From: a bacterium
GTDB taxonomy: Bacteria > Planctomycetota > B15-G4
DNA: 41,718 bases
Direction of reading: 5' to 3'
Assembly: GCA_030428785.1 (NCBI GenBank)
Contig: JAUIEF010000021.1
Location: 1 to 41,718, forward strand
Part shown: piece after piece, positions 27,732 to 36,084 of the stretch
Numbering within the stretch: position 1 is the first letter of the stretch
Layout: each line of letters opens with the position of its first letter
Notes under the pieces: model-generated
What the model saw: only the letters and a program-made list of their open reading frames with translations
Database searches by the model: none
Told to the model about the DNA's origin: nothing
Position numbers and translations under genes: made by a program

Positions 27732-27778
27732 CCTCCTGAGGGCCGGGAGTCCCTTCCCCGCTCCCGACCTCTCCTCTC

Positions 27779-27827
27779 GGTCCGGGGAGTGGTGGCGCCG
27801 ACGTGCCGGCGCGCCGCTCCCCGGGCC
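27779..27827. terminator. Bidirectional hairpin between convergent genes
   Basis: Arms 27779-27789 (GGTCCGGGGAG) and 27817-27827 (CTCCCCGGGCC) pair over 11 bases with one G-U, around a GC-rich loop that can fold further. It sits between convergent stop codons at 27731 and 27852. There is no U-tract, so intrinsic termination is not assured. Confidence 0.5.
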
Positions 27828-27851
27828 ATTTCTCGTCGGGGGCCTCTCCCG

Positions 27852-29279
27852 TCAGGGCGCGACGACGATCTCGTAGGGCTGCGTGACGTGCAGGCGCTGC
27901 GCCGGGTCGAGCACGACGGCTTGGAACCAGAGCGTCTGCCCCGCGAGGCCGTAGCCGGGCGGCACGTTGAACGCGAGCTCGAAGGTGCCGTCCGGGTCCA
28001 CCGGCACGACGGGGAAGCTGCCCGGCACGCCCGCCAGGAACCAGAACTGGTCCATGTCGGGGATGGGGATGCCGAAGTCGTCGTCGATGTAGCCGGGTGT
28101 GCCGGGCGCGACCTGCTTGGTGAAGCTGAAGAAGAACTTCACGAACGACACGCCCTGCACGCCGAAGCGCGCGTTGCTCAGGCGGATGTTCACCGGGCCG
28201 CCCTCCGCCGTCTCGACGCCGAGGTCCGTGAGCCACGGCCTCTGGAACTTGCTCGGCGTCGTGCGGTGCACGTAGCGCGGGTCGGAGAGCTCGTCGCGGA
28301 TCATCTGCACGAGCGTGGGGTTGTTGCCGATGCGCGCGTCCCACCAGAACGGCCAGCCCTCGACCGGCCAGTTCCAGTCGATGTAGTTGAAGGCCTTGAT
28401 GCGCGGGTTGTCGCGGACGAGCTGGAAGAACGGCCCGAACCAGCTGTCCCAGTAGACCTGCGCGGCGGCGGGGCTCGGGTCCGTGATGCCGCCCGGGATG
28501 ATCGCGCTCGTCTCGCTGAGGATGACGGGCTTCTTCCATTTCTCGGCGAGCTGAAGCATCGTCCAGAGCGACGCGTTGTACGGCAGCGTGCTGCCCGGGC
28601 TCGGCAGGATGCTCTGCGGCGAGAAGAGGTCGATGCCGATCCAGTCGACGTACGCGTCGCCCGGGAACCAGAGGTCCTCCTTGGCCATGTTGAGTCCGCC
28701 GGCCTGCCCCGCGCACCAGATGAACGCGGCGTTGTCGACGCGCTCCTGCCGGAAGATGTCCACGATGCGCCGGTACGACTGGATGTACGGGTCGCCGGGC
28801 GTGTAGTGCGACGCGTCGGGCTCGTAGCCGGGGCGCACGAGAACGGGCTTGTCGAAGTTGCGGATGATGCGCGCGAGCTCGGTGATGACGGGGTCGAGCG
28901 CGCCGGTGGGGATGATGGTGTCCCCGAAGATCGACTGGTACTCCTCGAAGTTCACGCTCACCTCGGGGAGCAGGCCCTGCTGCGCCTGGAGCCACTCGCG
29001 CAGCGGACGGAAGTGGTGCTTCTCGAGCTGCTGCCAGGTGAGCGTGCCGTCGAGCCAGAGCTTCGGGTAGCGGTCCCACACGCCCGTGTAGCGCTTGGTG
29101 ATGTACGGCTCGAGCGCGGGGTCGGCGATCGTCGCGACGTAGTCGTCGAAGGTCGTCTGCCACTGCTGGCCGGCGCCGTGGATGACCGTGCCGTCCGGGG
29201 GCTCGAACTTCGCGCCGTCGTGGGCGAGGACCGGGAGCGTGAGGAGCAGGAGGGCGGCGAGCGCGCTGTGCACCGTCAT
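27852..29279 (-). CDS. Secreted GH26-like glycoside hydrolase
   Basis: 475 residues from ATG 29279 with a signal peptide (ALAALLLLTLPVLAHD). A TIM-barrel core spans about residues 55-340: strand-end motifs include KPVLVRPGYEPDASHY (candidate acid/base Glu), AAFIWCAGQAG, VDWIGIDLFSP, KKPVILSETSAI (candidate nucleophile Glu) and KAFNYIDWNWPVEGWPFW. The layout resembles GH26 mannanase/glucanase-type enzymes, but the exact family was not verified and GH5/GH39-like alternatives remain. The C-terminal roughly 70 residues (FNVPPGYGLAGQTLWFQAVVLD) form an Ig-like module similar to the end of the FG-GAP protein at 32379-33989. Predicted to act on a polysaccharide outside the cytoplasm. No ribosome binding site is evident; 29280-29494 contains only a small A/T-rich patch near 29480-29492. 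Confidence 0.65.
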   Translation of the reverse strand: MTVHSALAALLLLTLPVLAHDGAKFEPPDGTVIHGAGQQWQTTFDDYVATIADPALEPYITKRYTGVWDRYPKLWLDGTLTWQQLEKHHFRPLREWLQAQQGLLPEVSVNFEEYQSIFGDTIIPTGALDPVITELARIIRNFDKPVLVRPGYEPDASHYTPGDPYIQSYRRIVDIFRQERVDNAAFIWCAGQAGGLNMAKEDLWFPGDAYVDWIGIDLFSPQSILPSPGSTLPYNASLWTMLQLAEKWKKPVILSETSAIIPGGITDPSPAAAQVYWDSWFGPFFQLVRDNPRIKAFNYIDWNWPVEGWPFWWDARIGNNPTLVQMIRDELSDPRYVHRTTPSKFQRPWLTDLGVETAEGGPVNIRLSNARFGVQGVSFVKFFFSFTKQVAPGTPGYIDDDFGIPIPDMDQFWFLAGVPGSFPVVPVDPDGTFELAFNVPPGYGLAGQTLWFQAVVLDPAQRLHVTQPYEIVVAP

Positions 29280-29494
29280 AGGCAAGGGGGGTGGAGCGCG
29301 GCACTCGCGGGACGTGACGCGAGGCCTGCGACAGAGGGAGGAGGGGGAGGAACTGATCGCTGAGAGGCCACGGACGTCGGGTCGGCCTTGCCCAGACCGA
29401 CGTCGAGCCCGTGAGCCGTGCTGCACCCGGCGGCGATTCTAGGGGGGATCCCCGAACCCCACAAGACGCCCCGCGCAGAAACTTTAAAGAAGGC

Positions 29495-30478
29495 TCACGT
29501 GGGCGTCCGGAGCCTGTTCCCGCGCTGCGGCGGGGCGGGGCGCCAGGCGAGGATCGTGAGGTCGTCGGGCTTGCTGGGGACGCCCTCGCCGGCGGGGCCG
29601 GCCATCCGCTCGTGCGAGAGCCGGACGAGCTCGGCCACGCCCTTGCGCAGCGGCCCCTTGCGCGCGACCTCGACGATCTCGGGCACGGCGAGGTTGTCGA
29701 ACAGCCCGTCGCTCGCGAGGAGCAGCGTGTCGCGGGGAGCCATCCGGACGAGCGGCCCGACCTCGATGTGCATGCTCTCGACGCCGAGCGCGTTCGAGAT
29801 GACGTGCCGCTCGTGGTGCGACATGGCGTCGTCGGCGTCGAGGATGCCGGCCTCGACGGCGTAGCCCACCGGGCTGTGCGGCACGGTCGCGTGCTTGAGC
29901 AGGCCGCGCTGGCCCATGACGAGCGCCATGGAGTCGCCCGCGTGGTAGACGCGCACGGTCGTGCCGATGAGCTCGACGACGAGGAAGGTCGTCGCGCCGC
30001 CGGTCTTCGTCTGGATGGCTCGGTTCGCGGACTCGAAGGCGTCGAGAATGCCGTCGCGCAGCTCGCGGCCCGTCTCGCGCGCGGTGGTCAGCGACTTCGC
30101 GAGGTGCGTCACGGCGAGGCCGGACGCGCGGTCGCCCTCCGCATGGCCGCCGGCGCCGTCCGCCACGGCGAGCACGCCGCTGCGCCCGTCGAAGTGGAGC
30201 GCGGCGGCGGAGTCCTGGTTCGCGGACTCGCGCTGCGGCGAGCGGTGCGTGTAGACGACGGCCGTGCCGCCCGCGAAGTCGACGAGCGCGGGCGCGTCGA
30301 GGTCCTTGGCCTTGAGCACCCAGGTGTCGTCGGGGCGGGTCAGGTCGAGCGGTGCGGCGGGCGTCCGGGCGTCGGTCGGCGCGCCGGGGGCGGTCGCGCC
30401 CGGCGTCGGCCCGCCGTTCGGCGCGGGGCCGCTCCCCTTGCCCGCGCCGTTCCCCGTCCCGCCTCGTTCACCGGCCAC
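29495..30478 (-). CDS. PP2C-family Ser/Thr protein phosphatase
   Basis: 327 residues from GTG 30478, with GGAGG eight bases upstream. After a Gly/Pro/Ala-rich N-terminus of about 45 residues, the PP2C landmarks appear in order: SANQDSA, LAVADGAGGHAEGD (metal-binding Asp), VRVYHAGDSMALV, LLLASDGLFDNL and KPDDLTILAW. All metal-coordinating Asp positions look intact. The start lies inside the last codons of the upstream kinase gene (11-nt overlap), so the two are translated together. It probably reverses phosphorylation by that kinase, giving a kinase/phosphatase switch; soluble, as no membrane segment is seen. Confidence 0.92.
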   Translation of the reverse strand: MAGERGGTGNGAGKGSGPAPNGGPTPGATAPGAPTDARTPAAPLDLTRPDDTWVLKAKDLDAPALVDFAGGTAVVYTHRSPQRESANQDSAAALHFDGRSGVLAVADGAGGHAEGDRASGLAVTHLAKSLTTARETGRELRDGILDAFESANRAIQTKTGGATTFLVVELIGTTVRVYHAGDSMALVMGQRGLLKHATVPHSPVGYAVEAGILDADDAMSHHERHVISNALGVESMHIEVGPLVRMAPRDTLLLASDGLFDNLAVPEIVEVARKGPLRKGVAELVRLSHERMAGPAGEGVPSKPDDLTILAWRPAPPQRGNRLRTPT

Positions 30479-31805
30479 GCGTCGCGCCTCCGCGGCCCGT
30501 GCGTCCCGACCCGCGTCCGCCCGGCGGCGGCTGTCCCGTGCCGCACCACGGGCAGGTGTCCCACAGGTCCTTCGCGAGGCCCCAGCCGCAGCGGCGGCAG
30601 CTCGCCTTGCTGCCCTCGACCTTCCACGGCTTGCTCGTCTTGCGGCGGCACCACGGGCAGTAGCGGCTGAACGGCACGAGGTCGCCGCGGCAGTGCGTGC
30701 ACGTGCCGGCGTAGCGACGGTCGGTGAAGCTGCGCGTGCTGAGCGGGCCGATCGCCGGGCCGTGGCAGCTCGCGCAGAACGTCCAGTCGAGCTTCACGCC
30801 GCGCGCGCAGCGCGGGCACGCGGCCGGGTAATCGGTGCCGCCCTTGTGCTTCTTCACGTCGCGCGCGCACCACGGGCAGGTCGTCATGCGCTCGGACACC
30901 GGGCCGCGGCAGCGCGTGCACTCGTGCTTGAGCTCGAGCGCCTTGCCGAACTCGTGCTTGCACTGCTTCTGGCGCGCGGTCTTCCAGTCGACCTTGCGCG
31001 TGCGCGTCGCGGCCTTGCGGCCCGCCCTCCTGCGCGGCGGCTTGTGCGGCGCGAGCCGGCGGAAGGCCGCGAGCATCTTCGTCGCGTCGGCGAAGCGCTC
31101 CGTCTCCTCGACGGAGAGCGCCTTCTCGAGGAAGCGCGGCAGGTCCGGGTGGATGCTCTTCACCTTCTCGGTCCCCGGCAGCGGGACGTGGTACGGCCAC
31201 ACGGGCAGCTTGCCGGAGAGCATGCGCCAGATCACGAGTCCGGCCGAGAAGACGTCGGAACGCAGGCTGGGGCGGCCCATGGCCTGCTCGGGCGCGATGT
31301 ATCCGACGGAGCCGGTGCCGCCCGCGGAGAGCGTGCGCTGCGCCACCTTCGCGATGCCGAAGTCCGCGAGGCGCAGCTTGTCGCCGGGGAACAGCAGGAG
31401 GTTGTCCGGCTTCACGTCGCAGTGGATGACCTTCTTGCGGTGCGCGTGGTCGAGCGCCGAGAGGATCTGCTCGGACCACTCGAGCGCCTTCTTCGTCGCG
31501 ATGCGCTTCTTGAGGCGGTCGTGCAGCGTGCTCATGCCGAGCGGCTGCACGATGACGAAGTGCTCGCCGACCTGCATCGCCGTCTTGATGGGCACGATGT
31601 GCGGGTGGTCGAGGCGCGACGTCATGCGCGCCTCGCGCCGGAAGTCCGCGAGCGTCTCGCGGTTCACGAGGTGGCTGTGCGGCACCTTCAACGCGACGCG
31701 GATGCCCTCGACCGTGTCCTCCGCCTCGTACACGGCCGCGAACCCGCCGGCGGCGACGCGCCGGATGATCTTGTACTTGTCGAGCTTCTGGCGGGCGCGG
31801 AACAC
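30468..31805 (-). CDS. Ser/Thr protein kinase with four C-terminal zinc ribbons
   Basis: 445 residues from GTG 31805, chosen because the kinase fold starts right after (KYKIIRRVAAGGFAAVYEAED). The open frame upstream overlaps the divergent DUF1801 gene and is not conserved-looking. No ribosome binding site is clear. Kinase landmarks: VALKVPH, VIHCDVKPDNLL (HCD instead of HRD), LADFGIAK, GSVGYIAPEQAMG and DVFSAGLVIWRMLSGKLP. From about residue 300 come a basic linker and then eight CxxC pairs (CTRC, CPWC, CPRC, CASC, CTHC, CPWC, CRRC, CPWC), i.e. four zinc ribbons. The ribbons may bind nucleic acid or protein. No membrane segment, so likely cytoplasmic. Operon with the overlapping PP2C gene. 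Confidence 0.88.
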   Translation of the reverse strand: MFRARQKLDKYKIIRRVAAGGFAAVYEAEDTVEGIRVALKVPHSHLVNRETLADFRREARMTSRLDHPHIVPIKTAMQVGEHFVIVQPLGMSTLHDRLKKRIATKKALEWSEQILSALDHAHRKKVIHCDVKPDNLLLFPGDKLRLADFGIAKVAQRTLSAGGTGSVGYIAPEQAMGRPSLRSDVFSAGLVIWRMLSGKLPVWPYHVPLPGTEKVKSIHPDLPRFLEKALSVEETERFADATKMLAAFRRLAPHKPPRRRAGRKAATRTRKVDWKTARQKQCKHEFGKALELKHECTRCRGPVSERMTTCPWCARDVKKHKGGTDYPAACPRCARGVKLDWTFCASCHGPAIGPLSTRSFTDRRYAGTCTHCRGDLVPFSRYCPWCRRKTSKPWKVEGSKASCRRCGWGLAKDLWDTCPWCGTGQPPPGGRGSGRTGRGGATRGR

Positions 31806-31931
31806 GGGCGGCGGTGTCGGGTGGGCGGAAGCCCCCGATGGTCGGACACGCGCGGCGGGGGAGCAAGGGGCTTGCGGTGGCGCGCGGGCGGCGGGGCGCG
31901 GTACACCGGTCGCTCCCGGGAGGACCCCGCC

Positions 31932-32321
31932 GTGCACGCCGACACCCGCGCCTACAACGCCGAGCAGTCGCCGGCGGACAAGAAGATTTGCGCCCTGCTC
32001 GCGAAGACCATCGACGCCGCGCTGCCCGAGGCCGAGAACAAGGTCTGGCACGCGCACCCCGTCTGGTTCCTCGAGGGCAACCCGGTCGTCGGGTACTCCA
32101 AGCTCAAGGGCTGCGTGCGCCTCCTCTTCTGGAGCGGGCAGGGCTTCGCGACGAAGGGCCTCGCGAAGGAGGGCAAGTTCAAGGCGGCCGAGGCGCGCTT
32201 CACGACCGTCGACGAGGTCGATGTGCCGCTCCTCGAGCGCTGGCTCGCCGAGTCCCGCGACGTGCAGTGGGACTACAAGAACATCGTGAAGCGGAAGGGG
32301 CGGCTCGAGCGGCTGAAGTAG
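31932..32321 (+). CDS. DUF1801 family protein
   Basis: 129 residues from GTG 31932, with GGGAGGA eight bases upstream. KKICALLAKTIDAALPEAENKVWHAHPVWFLEGNPVVGYSKLKG, then VRLLFWSG and WDYKNI, match the DUF1801/YdhG-like alpha-beta fold (ALPEAxxxxxxxxPxW and GYxxxKxxVxLxF). The family is small, cytoplasmic and of unknown biochemical role. It is divergent from the zinc-ribbon kinase (126 nt between starts) and convergent with the FG-GAP gene. A GC palindrome near 32333-32344 follows the stop. Confidence 0.8.
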   Translation: MHADTRAYNAEQSPADKKICALLAKTIDAALPEAENKVWHAHPVWFLEGNPVVGYSKLKGCVRLLFWSGQGFATKGLAKEGKFKAAEARFTTVDEVDVPLLERWLAESRDVQWDYKNIVKRKGRLERLK

Positions 32322-32378
32322 GCGGCGGCGGGGCCGCGCGCGGCGATCGGCCGCCGGGCGGCGCGATCCAGCGACCCG

Positions 32379-33989
32379 TCAGGGCGTGACGGCGAGCAGG
32401 CCGTTCGAGAGCGTGATGCCGTGCGGGCTCGTCGGGTCGGCGACGAGCATCTGGAACCACACGGACGTCGCGGACGGGATGCCGGCGGGCCAGCTCACCG
32501 TGCCCTGCACGAAGCCCTCGGGGCCGGACGGCACGAAGACCTGGTTCGCGAACGGGAACGCCTGCACCGTGCCGCCGATCGCCGGCAGGGGCGTCGGCGC
32601 GAACGAGATCCACGCGAGCATCGCCGTGTTCGCGGGCGCGCCCTTGAGCGTGAAGGTCGCCGGGCTGCCCGGGTCGAGCGGCCCGTCACCGCCGAACTGC
32701 GGCGAGCCGCCGTCGCCCGCGGTGCCGCCGGCCAGCTCGGTCCACGGGCCGGGCGAGAGGTCGAAGAGCCACGCCGAGCCCTGCTGGAACGCGCCGGCCA
32801 CGGTGAAGCGGCTCGAGCTCCCGAGCACGAGGTCGCCGCGCAGCGCGACGCAGCGGCCGAAGCTGTCCTGGGCATCCGTCTCCACCGGCGCGAGCGTCTG
32901 CCGCTCCACCCAGTCGGCGCCGCTCCAGCGGAACACGGTCATCGAGCCGCCGTTGAGCTTGCCGTCGATGTCGTCGTAGAGCGAACCGGCGACGAGCGTG
33001 TCGCCCTCGACGAAGACGCTCGTGCCGAACTCGTCGCCGCTCTTGCCCGCCGCGCGCACGAGGGTCTGCTCCGGCGCCCACACGGAGCCGTTCCAGCGGA
33101 AGACGTCGACGGCGCCCTGCGAGGGGTTGCCGTCGATGGCGCGGCGCGACGAGGTCACCGCGAGCACGTCGCCGTCCACGTCGAGCTCGTCGCCCCAGCC
33201 CTCGGCGAAGGTCGGCGTCGCGGAGACGAGCACCTGCTCGAAGAGCCAGTCCGCGCCGTTCCAGCGGAAGACGTAGACCGCGCCCGCGCTGTTGCCGGCG
33301 ATGTCGTCGCCGATGGCGGAGACCGCGATCACGTCGCCGTCGGCGGCGACCGACGCTCCGAACGAGTCGAGGCCTTCGGGGACGCCGGGCTTGTGGAGGA
33401 CGGTCTCGGGATCCCAGGCGGCTCCGTCCCAGCGGAAGACGCTCACGGAGCCGGCGAAGGTCTCGCCGTCGATCTCGTCGTTCTCGCCGATGGCGAGCAC
33501 GTCGCCGGTGAGCGCGAGGGCGCTGCCGAAGCGGTCGCCGTCCAGCGGCTCCGCCGAGACGAGCGTCTCGGCCTCGAGCCAGTCGACGCCGCTCCGGCGG
33601 AAGATGCGCACGGAGCCGGCGTTCGCCTCGCCGCCCACGGGGTCCTGGAAGGCGGCGACCGCGAGCACGTCGCCGTCGAGCGCGAGGACGCTGCCGAAGC
33701 TGTCGTCCGCCTCGCCGTCGGAGGCGGTGAGCTGGCCCTCGTCGACCCAGGTGCCGCCGACGTTCCGGAAGACGACGACCGCGCCCTGGTCCTCCTCGAG
33801 GCCGACGTCGCGGGAGCCGGCGGCGAGGAACAGGAACTCGTCGTCCATGACGAGGCCGGGCCAGCCGCCGCCGAGGCCGTCGCCGGCGGCGCCGTCCGGG
33901 TCGAGGAACTGGAGCTGGGTCTGCGCGGCGAGCGCGGGCGCGGCGAGCAGCAGGCCGGCGGCGAGCGCGAGGCGGGGGGCGTGGCGCAT
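32379..33989 (-). CDS. Secreted FG-GAP repeat protein
   Basis: 536 residues from ATG 33989, with a strong GGAAAGAAGGAGA ribosome binding site and a signal peptide (LALAAGLLLAAPALAAQ). At least six FG-GAP-type repeats cover residues about 40-390, each with DxFGxSVALxGDVLAVG, a short DDxDGxxxGAVYVFRWxGxxW strand pair and a linker (for example DSFGASVAADGDVIAVSAIG and DEFGTSVFVEGDTLVAGS). Such repeats fold into an integrin-alpha-like propeller. The last 100 residues (TFTLKGAPANTAMLAWISF, VSWPAGIPSATSVWFQMLVAD) are an Ig-like end module also seen in the GH26-like protein. Likely surface-located; no enzyme motif. Confidence 0.88.
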   Translation of the reverse strand: MRHAPRLALAAGLLLAAPALAAQTQLQFLDPDGAAGDGLGGGWPGLVMDDEFLFLAAGSRDVGLEEDQGAVVVFRNVGGTWVDEGQLTASDGEADDSFGSVLALDGDVLAVAAFQDPVGGEANAGSVRIFRRSGVDWLEAETLVSAEPLDGDRFGSALALTGDVLAIGENDEIDGETFAGSVSVFRWDGAAWDPETVLHKPGVPEGLDSFGASVAADGDVIAVSAIGDDIAGNSAGAVYVFRWNGADWLFEQVLVSATPTFAEGWGDELDVDGDVLAVTSSRRAIDGNPSQGAVDVFRWNGSVWAPEQTLVRAAGKSGDEFGTSVFVEGDTLVAGSLYDDIDGKLNGGSMTVFRWSGADWVERQTLAPVETDAQDSFGRCVALRGDLVLGSSSRFTVAGAFQQGSAWLFDLSPGPWTELAGGTAGDGGSPQFGGDGPLDPGSPATFTLKGAPANTAMLAWISFAPTPLPAIGGTVQAFPFANQVFVPSGPEGFVQGTVSWPAGIPSATSVWFQMLVADPTSPHGITLSNGLLAVTP

Positions 33990-34124
33990 GAGGGGGTCTC
34001 CTTCTTTCCGGGTGTGTAGCGTACCGCGAGTTCCGGGTTGCATGTCTCCGGGCCGCGGCGCGGCTGGCGGACGGCCGGGGCGAGTTGGGACCATGGCCGG
34101 CCCGCGCATCCCGGAGCTCCCGCC

Positions 34125-35828
34125 ATGTCCCGTCCCGCGACCCGCCTCGTCCCGCCGATCGGGGTCCTCGTCCTGCTCCTCGCGCTCGTCCTCGGGGCGC
34201 CGCGGGCGGGCGCGTTCGTCGTCCAGGACGGCGATCACTCGCCGCGGGACGGCCATGACCACGCCGCGCCGCACGACGGGCACGACCACGACGGGGCGCA
34301 TGACGACGACCACGACGGGTCGCACGCCGACGCCGACGGGAGCGCGGACGACGCCGACTCCGCGGACGACGCCGCCGACGACGGCCCGCCCGACTTCTCC
34401 GCCTTCATGTCGCTCTCCGAGCTCGACGAAGGCGGCCCGCGCGGCCTGCGCGTGAACGACCCGCGCGCGTGGCCCGGGTACACGCTGCTCCAGCCCATCA
34501 ACAGCAACTCGATCCACCTGATCGACATGGACGGCGAGGTCGTCCACACGTGGGACGTGGGCGCCGCGCCCGGCGCGTGGTCCTACCTGCTGCCGGACGG
34601 GAACCTGCTCGTCGCGTCGCGCATCGACGAGAGCCCGACGTTCCGCGGCGGCGGCATCGGCGGGCTGCTGCGCAAGATCGCGCCGGACGGCACGGTCGTC
34701 TGGGAGTGGCGCTGCGCGGACACCTTCCGCTGGCAGCACCACGACCTCGAGCCCCTGCCGAACGGGAACATCCTCGTCATCGCGTGGGACCTCGTGCCGG
34801 CGCGCGAGATCCTCAAGCACGGGCGCGACCCGCGCGAGGTCGACCGAGAGCGCGGCTTCCACGCGGACCAGGTGCTCGAGATCCGACCGGTCGGCGCGGA
34901 CGACGCGGAGATCGTCTGGGAGTGGCACGCCAAGGACCACCTCGTGCAGGACTTCGAGGAGAACCTGCTCAATCACGGCTGGATCGCGGAGCACCCTGGG
35001 CGCATCGACGTGAACGGCGAGCACCGCAAGGACGCGCCGCTCACGGAGGCGGAGCTCAAGGAGCAGCAGGAGCTGCTCGAGGGCATGAAGGCGCTGGGCT
35101 ACGTGGGCGGCTCGGACGACGACGCGGACGACGAGGGCGAGCGCAAGCCGGGCGACTGGCTGCACACGAACGGCGTCGACTACGACCCGGTGCACGACCT
35201 CATCGTGTTGAGCACGCCGCACTTCAGCGAGCTGTGGGTCATCGACCACTCGACGACGACGGAGGAGGCCGCGGGCAGCACGGGCGGTCGCTACGGCAAG
35301 GGCGGCGACATCCTCTGGCGCTGGGGCAACCCCCGTCGCTACGGCGCGGGCCAGGACGGCGACCAGGTGCTCCGCTACCAGCACAACCCGACGTGGATCC
35401 ACGGCGAGGACGGGAGCCTGCGGGTCCTGGTCTTCAACAACGGCAAGGGCCGCGACGACGGCGACTACAGCTCGGTGGACGAGCTCGTCCTGCCCTTCGA
35501 CCCGGACACCGGCTTCTCACGTCAGCCGGGCAAGCCCTTCGGTCCGCGCGAGCCGATCTGGAGCTACTCGGCGGGCGACGACTTCTTCAGCGCCTTCATC
35601 TCGGGCGCGCAGCGCCTGCCGAACGGCAACACGCTCATCTGCAGCGGCGCCGCGGGCCGCATCTTCGAGGTCACCCCGGGCGGCGAGGTCGTCTGGGACT
35701 ACCGCAACCCGCTGGGCGGAGACGTCGAGCCGCCGGAGAGCGCGGGGCGCGCGCCGCCGTTGGCGTTGTTCCGGGCGGATCGGTATGGGACGGACGATCC
35801 GGGCGTGGCGGCCGTGCTCGGGAACTAG
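34125..35828 (+). CDS. Secreted arylsulfotransferase (ASST-like) with His/Asp-rich N-terminus
   Basis: 567 residues from ATG 34125, with GGAG at good spacing and a signal peptide (PIGVLVLLLALVLGAPRAGA). Residues about 33-87 are a low-complexity His/Asp stretch (DGHDHAAPHDGHDHDGAHDD) likely to bind metal. The rest is a six-bladed-propeller arylsulfotransferase-like chain: GYTLLQPINSNSIHLIDMDGEVVHTWD, GNLLVASRIDE, WQHHDLEPLPNGNILVIAWD, DWLHTNGVDYDPVHDLIVLS, RYQHNPTWI and AQRLPNGNTLICSGAAGRIFEV. The His residues in HHDLEPLPNGN and HTNGVDYD correspond to those conserved in the ASST family, but whether this copy transfers sulfate is not shown. An acidic insert lies around residue 345. The first attC-like site begins 20 nt past its stop; its high GC marks it as chromosomal rather than a cassette gene. 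Confidence 0.82.
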   Translation: MSRPATRLVPPIGVLVLLLALVLGAPRAGAFVVQDGDHSPRDGHDHAAPHDGHDHDGAHDDDHDGSHADADGSADDADSADDAADDGPPDFSAFMSLSELDEGGPRGLRVNDPRAWPGYTLLQPINSNSIHLIDMDGEVVHTWDVGAAPGAWSYLLPDGNLLVASRIDESPTFRGGGIGGLLRKIAPDGTVVWEWRCADTFRWQHHDLEPLPNGNILVIAWDLVPAREILKHGRDPREVDRERGFHADQVLEIRPVGADDAEIVWEWHAKDHLVQDFEENLLNHGWIAEHPGRIDVNGEHRKDAPLTEAELKEQQELLEGMKALGYVGGSDDDADDEGERKPGDWLHTNGVDYDPVHDLIVLSTPHFSELWVIDHSTTTEEAAGSTGGRYGKGGDILWRWGNPRRYGAGQDGDQVLRYQHNPTWIHGEDGSLRVLVFNNGKGRDDGDYSSVDELVLPFDPDTGFSRQPGKPFGPREPIWSYSAGDDFFSAFISGAQRLPNGNTLICSGAAGRIFEVTPGGEVVWDYRNPLGGDVEPPESAGRAPPLALFRADRYGTDDPGVAAVLGN

Positions 35829-35847
35829 GCCGGTCTGCAGAAGCCGC

Positions 35848-35941
35848 GCTCAACGCAGCACGACGCGGAGGCAGAACTACCGTTCTGCGTGCATCCCGAG
35901 GTCTCTCCGTCACTCGACGTCCGTGCGTCGCTGCGTTAGCG
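35848..35941 (+). other. attC-like integron recombination site (leftmost)
   Basis: R'' GCTCAAC (35848-35854) and R' GTTAGCG (35935-35941) bound a 94-bp imperfect hairpin. Next to them, GCAGCACGACG faces CGTGCGTCGCTGC, pairing with an extrahelical base as in known attC sites. Inside is a perfect stem, 35871-35877 with 35882-35888 (GCAGAAC / GTTCTGC). R' ends in G rather than the consensus Y. It lies just past the arylsulfotransferase stop. No integrase gene or convincing attI is present to its left. Confidence 0.6.
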
Positions 35942-35977
35942 TGTCGCACGAGATCGGACCGGCGGAGGAAATCATTG

Positions 35978-36073
35978 ATGCTCGCGCCTAGCTACGCGAT
36001 GCAATGCGTTCGACTTAGGCGGGTCCGGGGAAGCCGCCGAGCAACGGCAGCTCCACGCGCAGTCGAATACTAG
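35978..36073 (+). CDS. 31-residue open reading frame with strong ribosome binding site
   Basis: ATG 35978 lies nine bases after GGAGGAA, one of the better ribosome binding sites in this part of the window. The frame encodes 31 residues, basic and Arg-rich (LRRVRGSRRATAAPRA), and stops with a TAG that overlaps the R' GTTAG of the next attC-like site. It is the only coding candidate between the two leftmost attC-like sites. It could be a leader peptide that feeds ribosomes into the following cassette gene, similar in idea to the short ORF in class 1 attI, or be chance. Confidence 0.3.
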   Translation: MLAPSYAMQCVRLRRVRGSRRATAAPRAVEY

Positions 36074-36079
36074 TTAGCT
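35990..36079 (+). other. Degenerate attC-like site before the first cassette gene
   Basis: R' GTTAGCT (36073-36079) is good. The R'' side is eroded: AGCTA at 35990-35994 lacks the AAC end. Internal arms TTCGACT (36009-36015) and AGTCGAA (36061-36067) pair exactly. The crossover G^TT at 36073 defines the left boundary of the first cassette, because that cassette's own R'' (AGCTAAC at 36539) is the exact reverse complement of GTTAGCT. Confidence 0.5.
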
Positions 36080-36084
36080 TGACC

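Noticed and set aside
35207..35213. GTTGAGC as the cassette start matching the leftmost attC R''
   Set aside because: It is inside the arylsulfotransferase coding sequence, whose composition is chromosomal; a chance heptamer.
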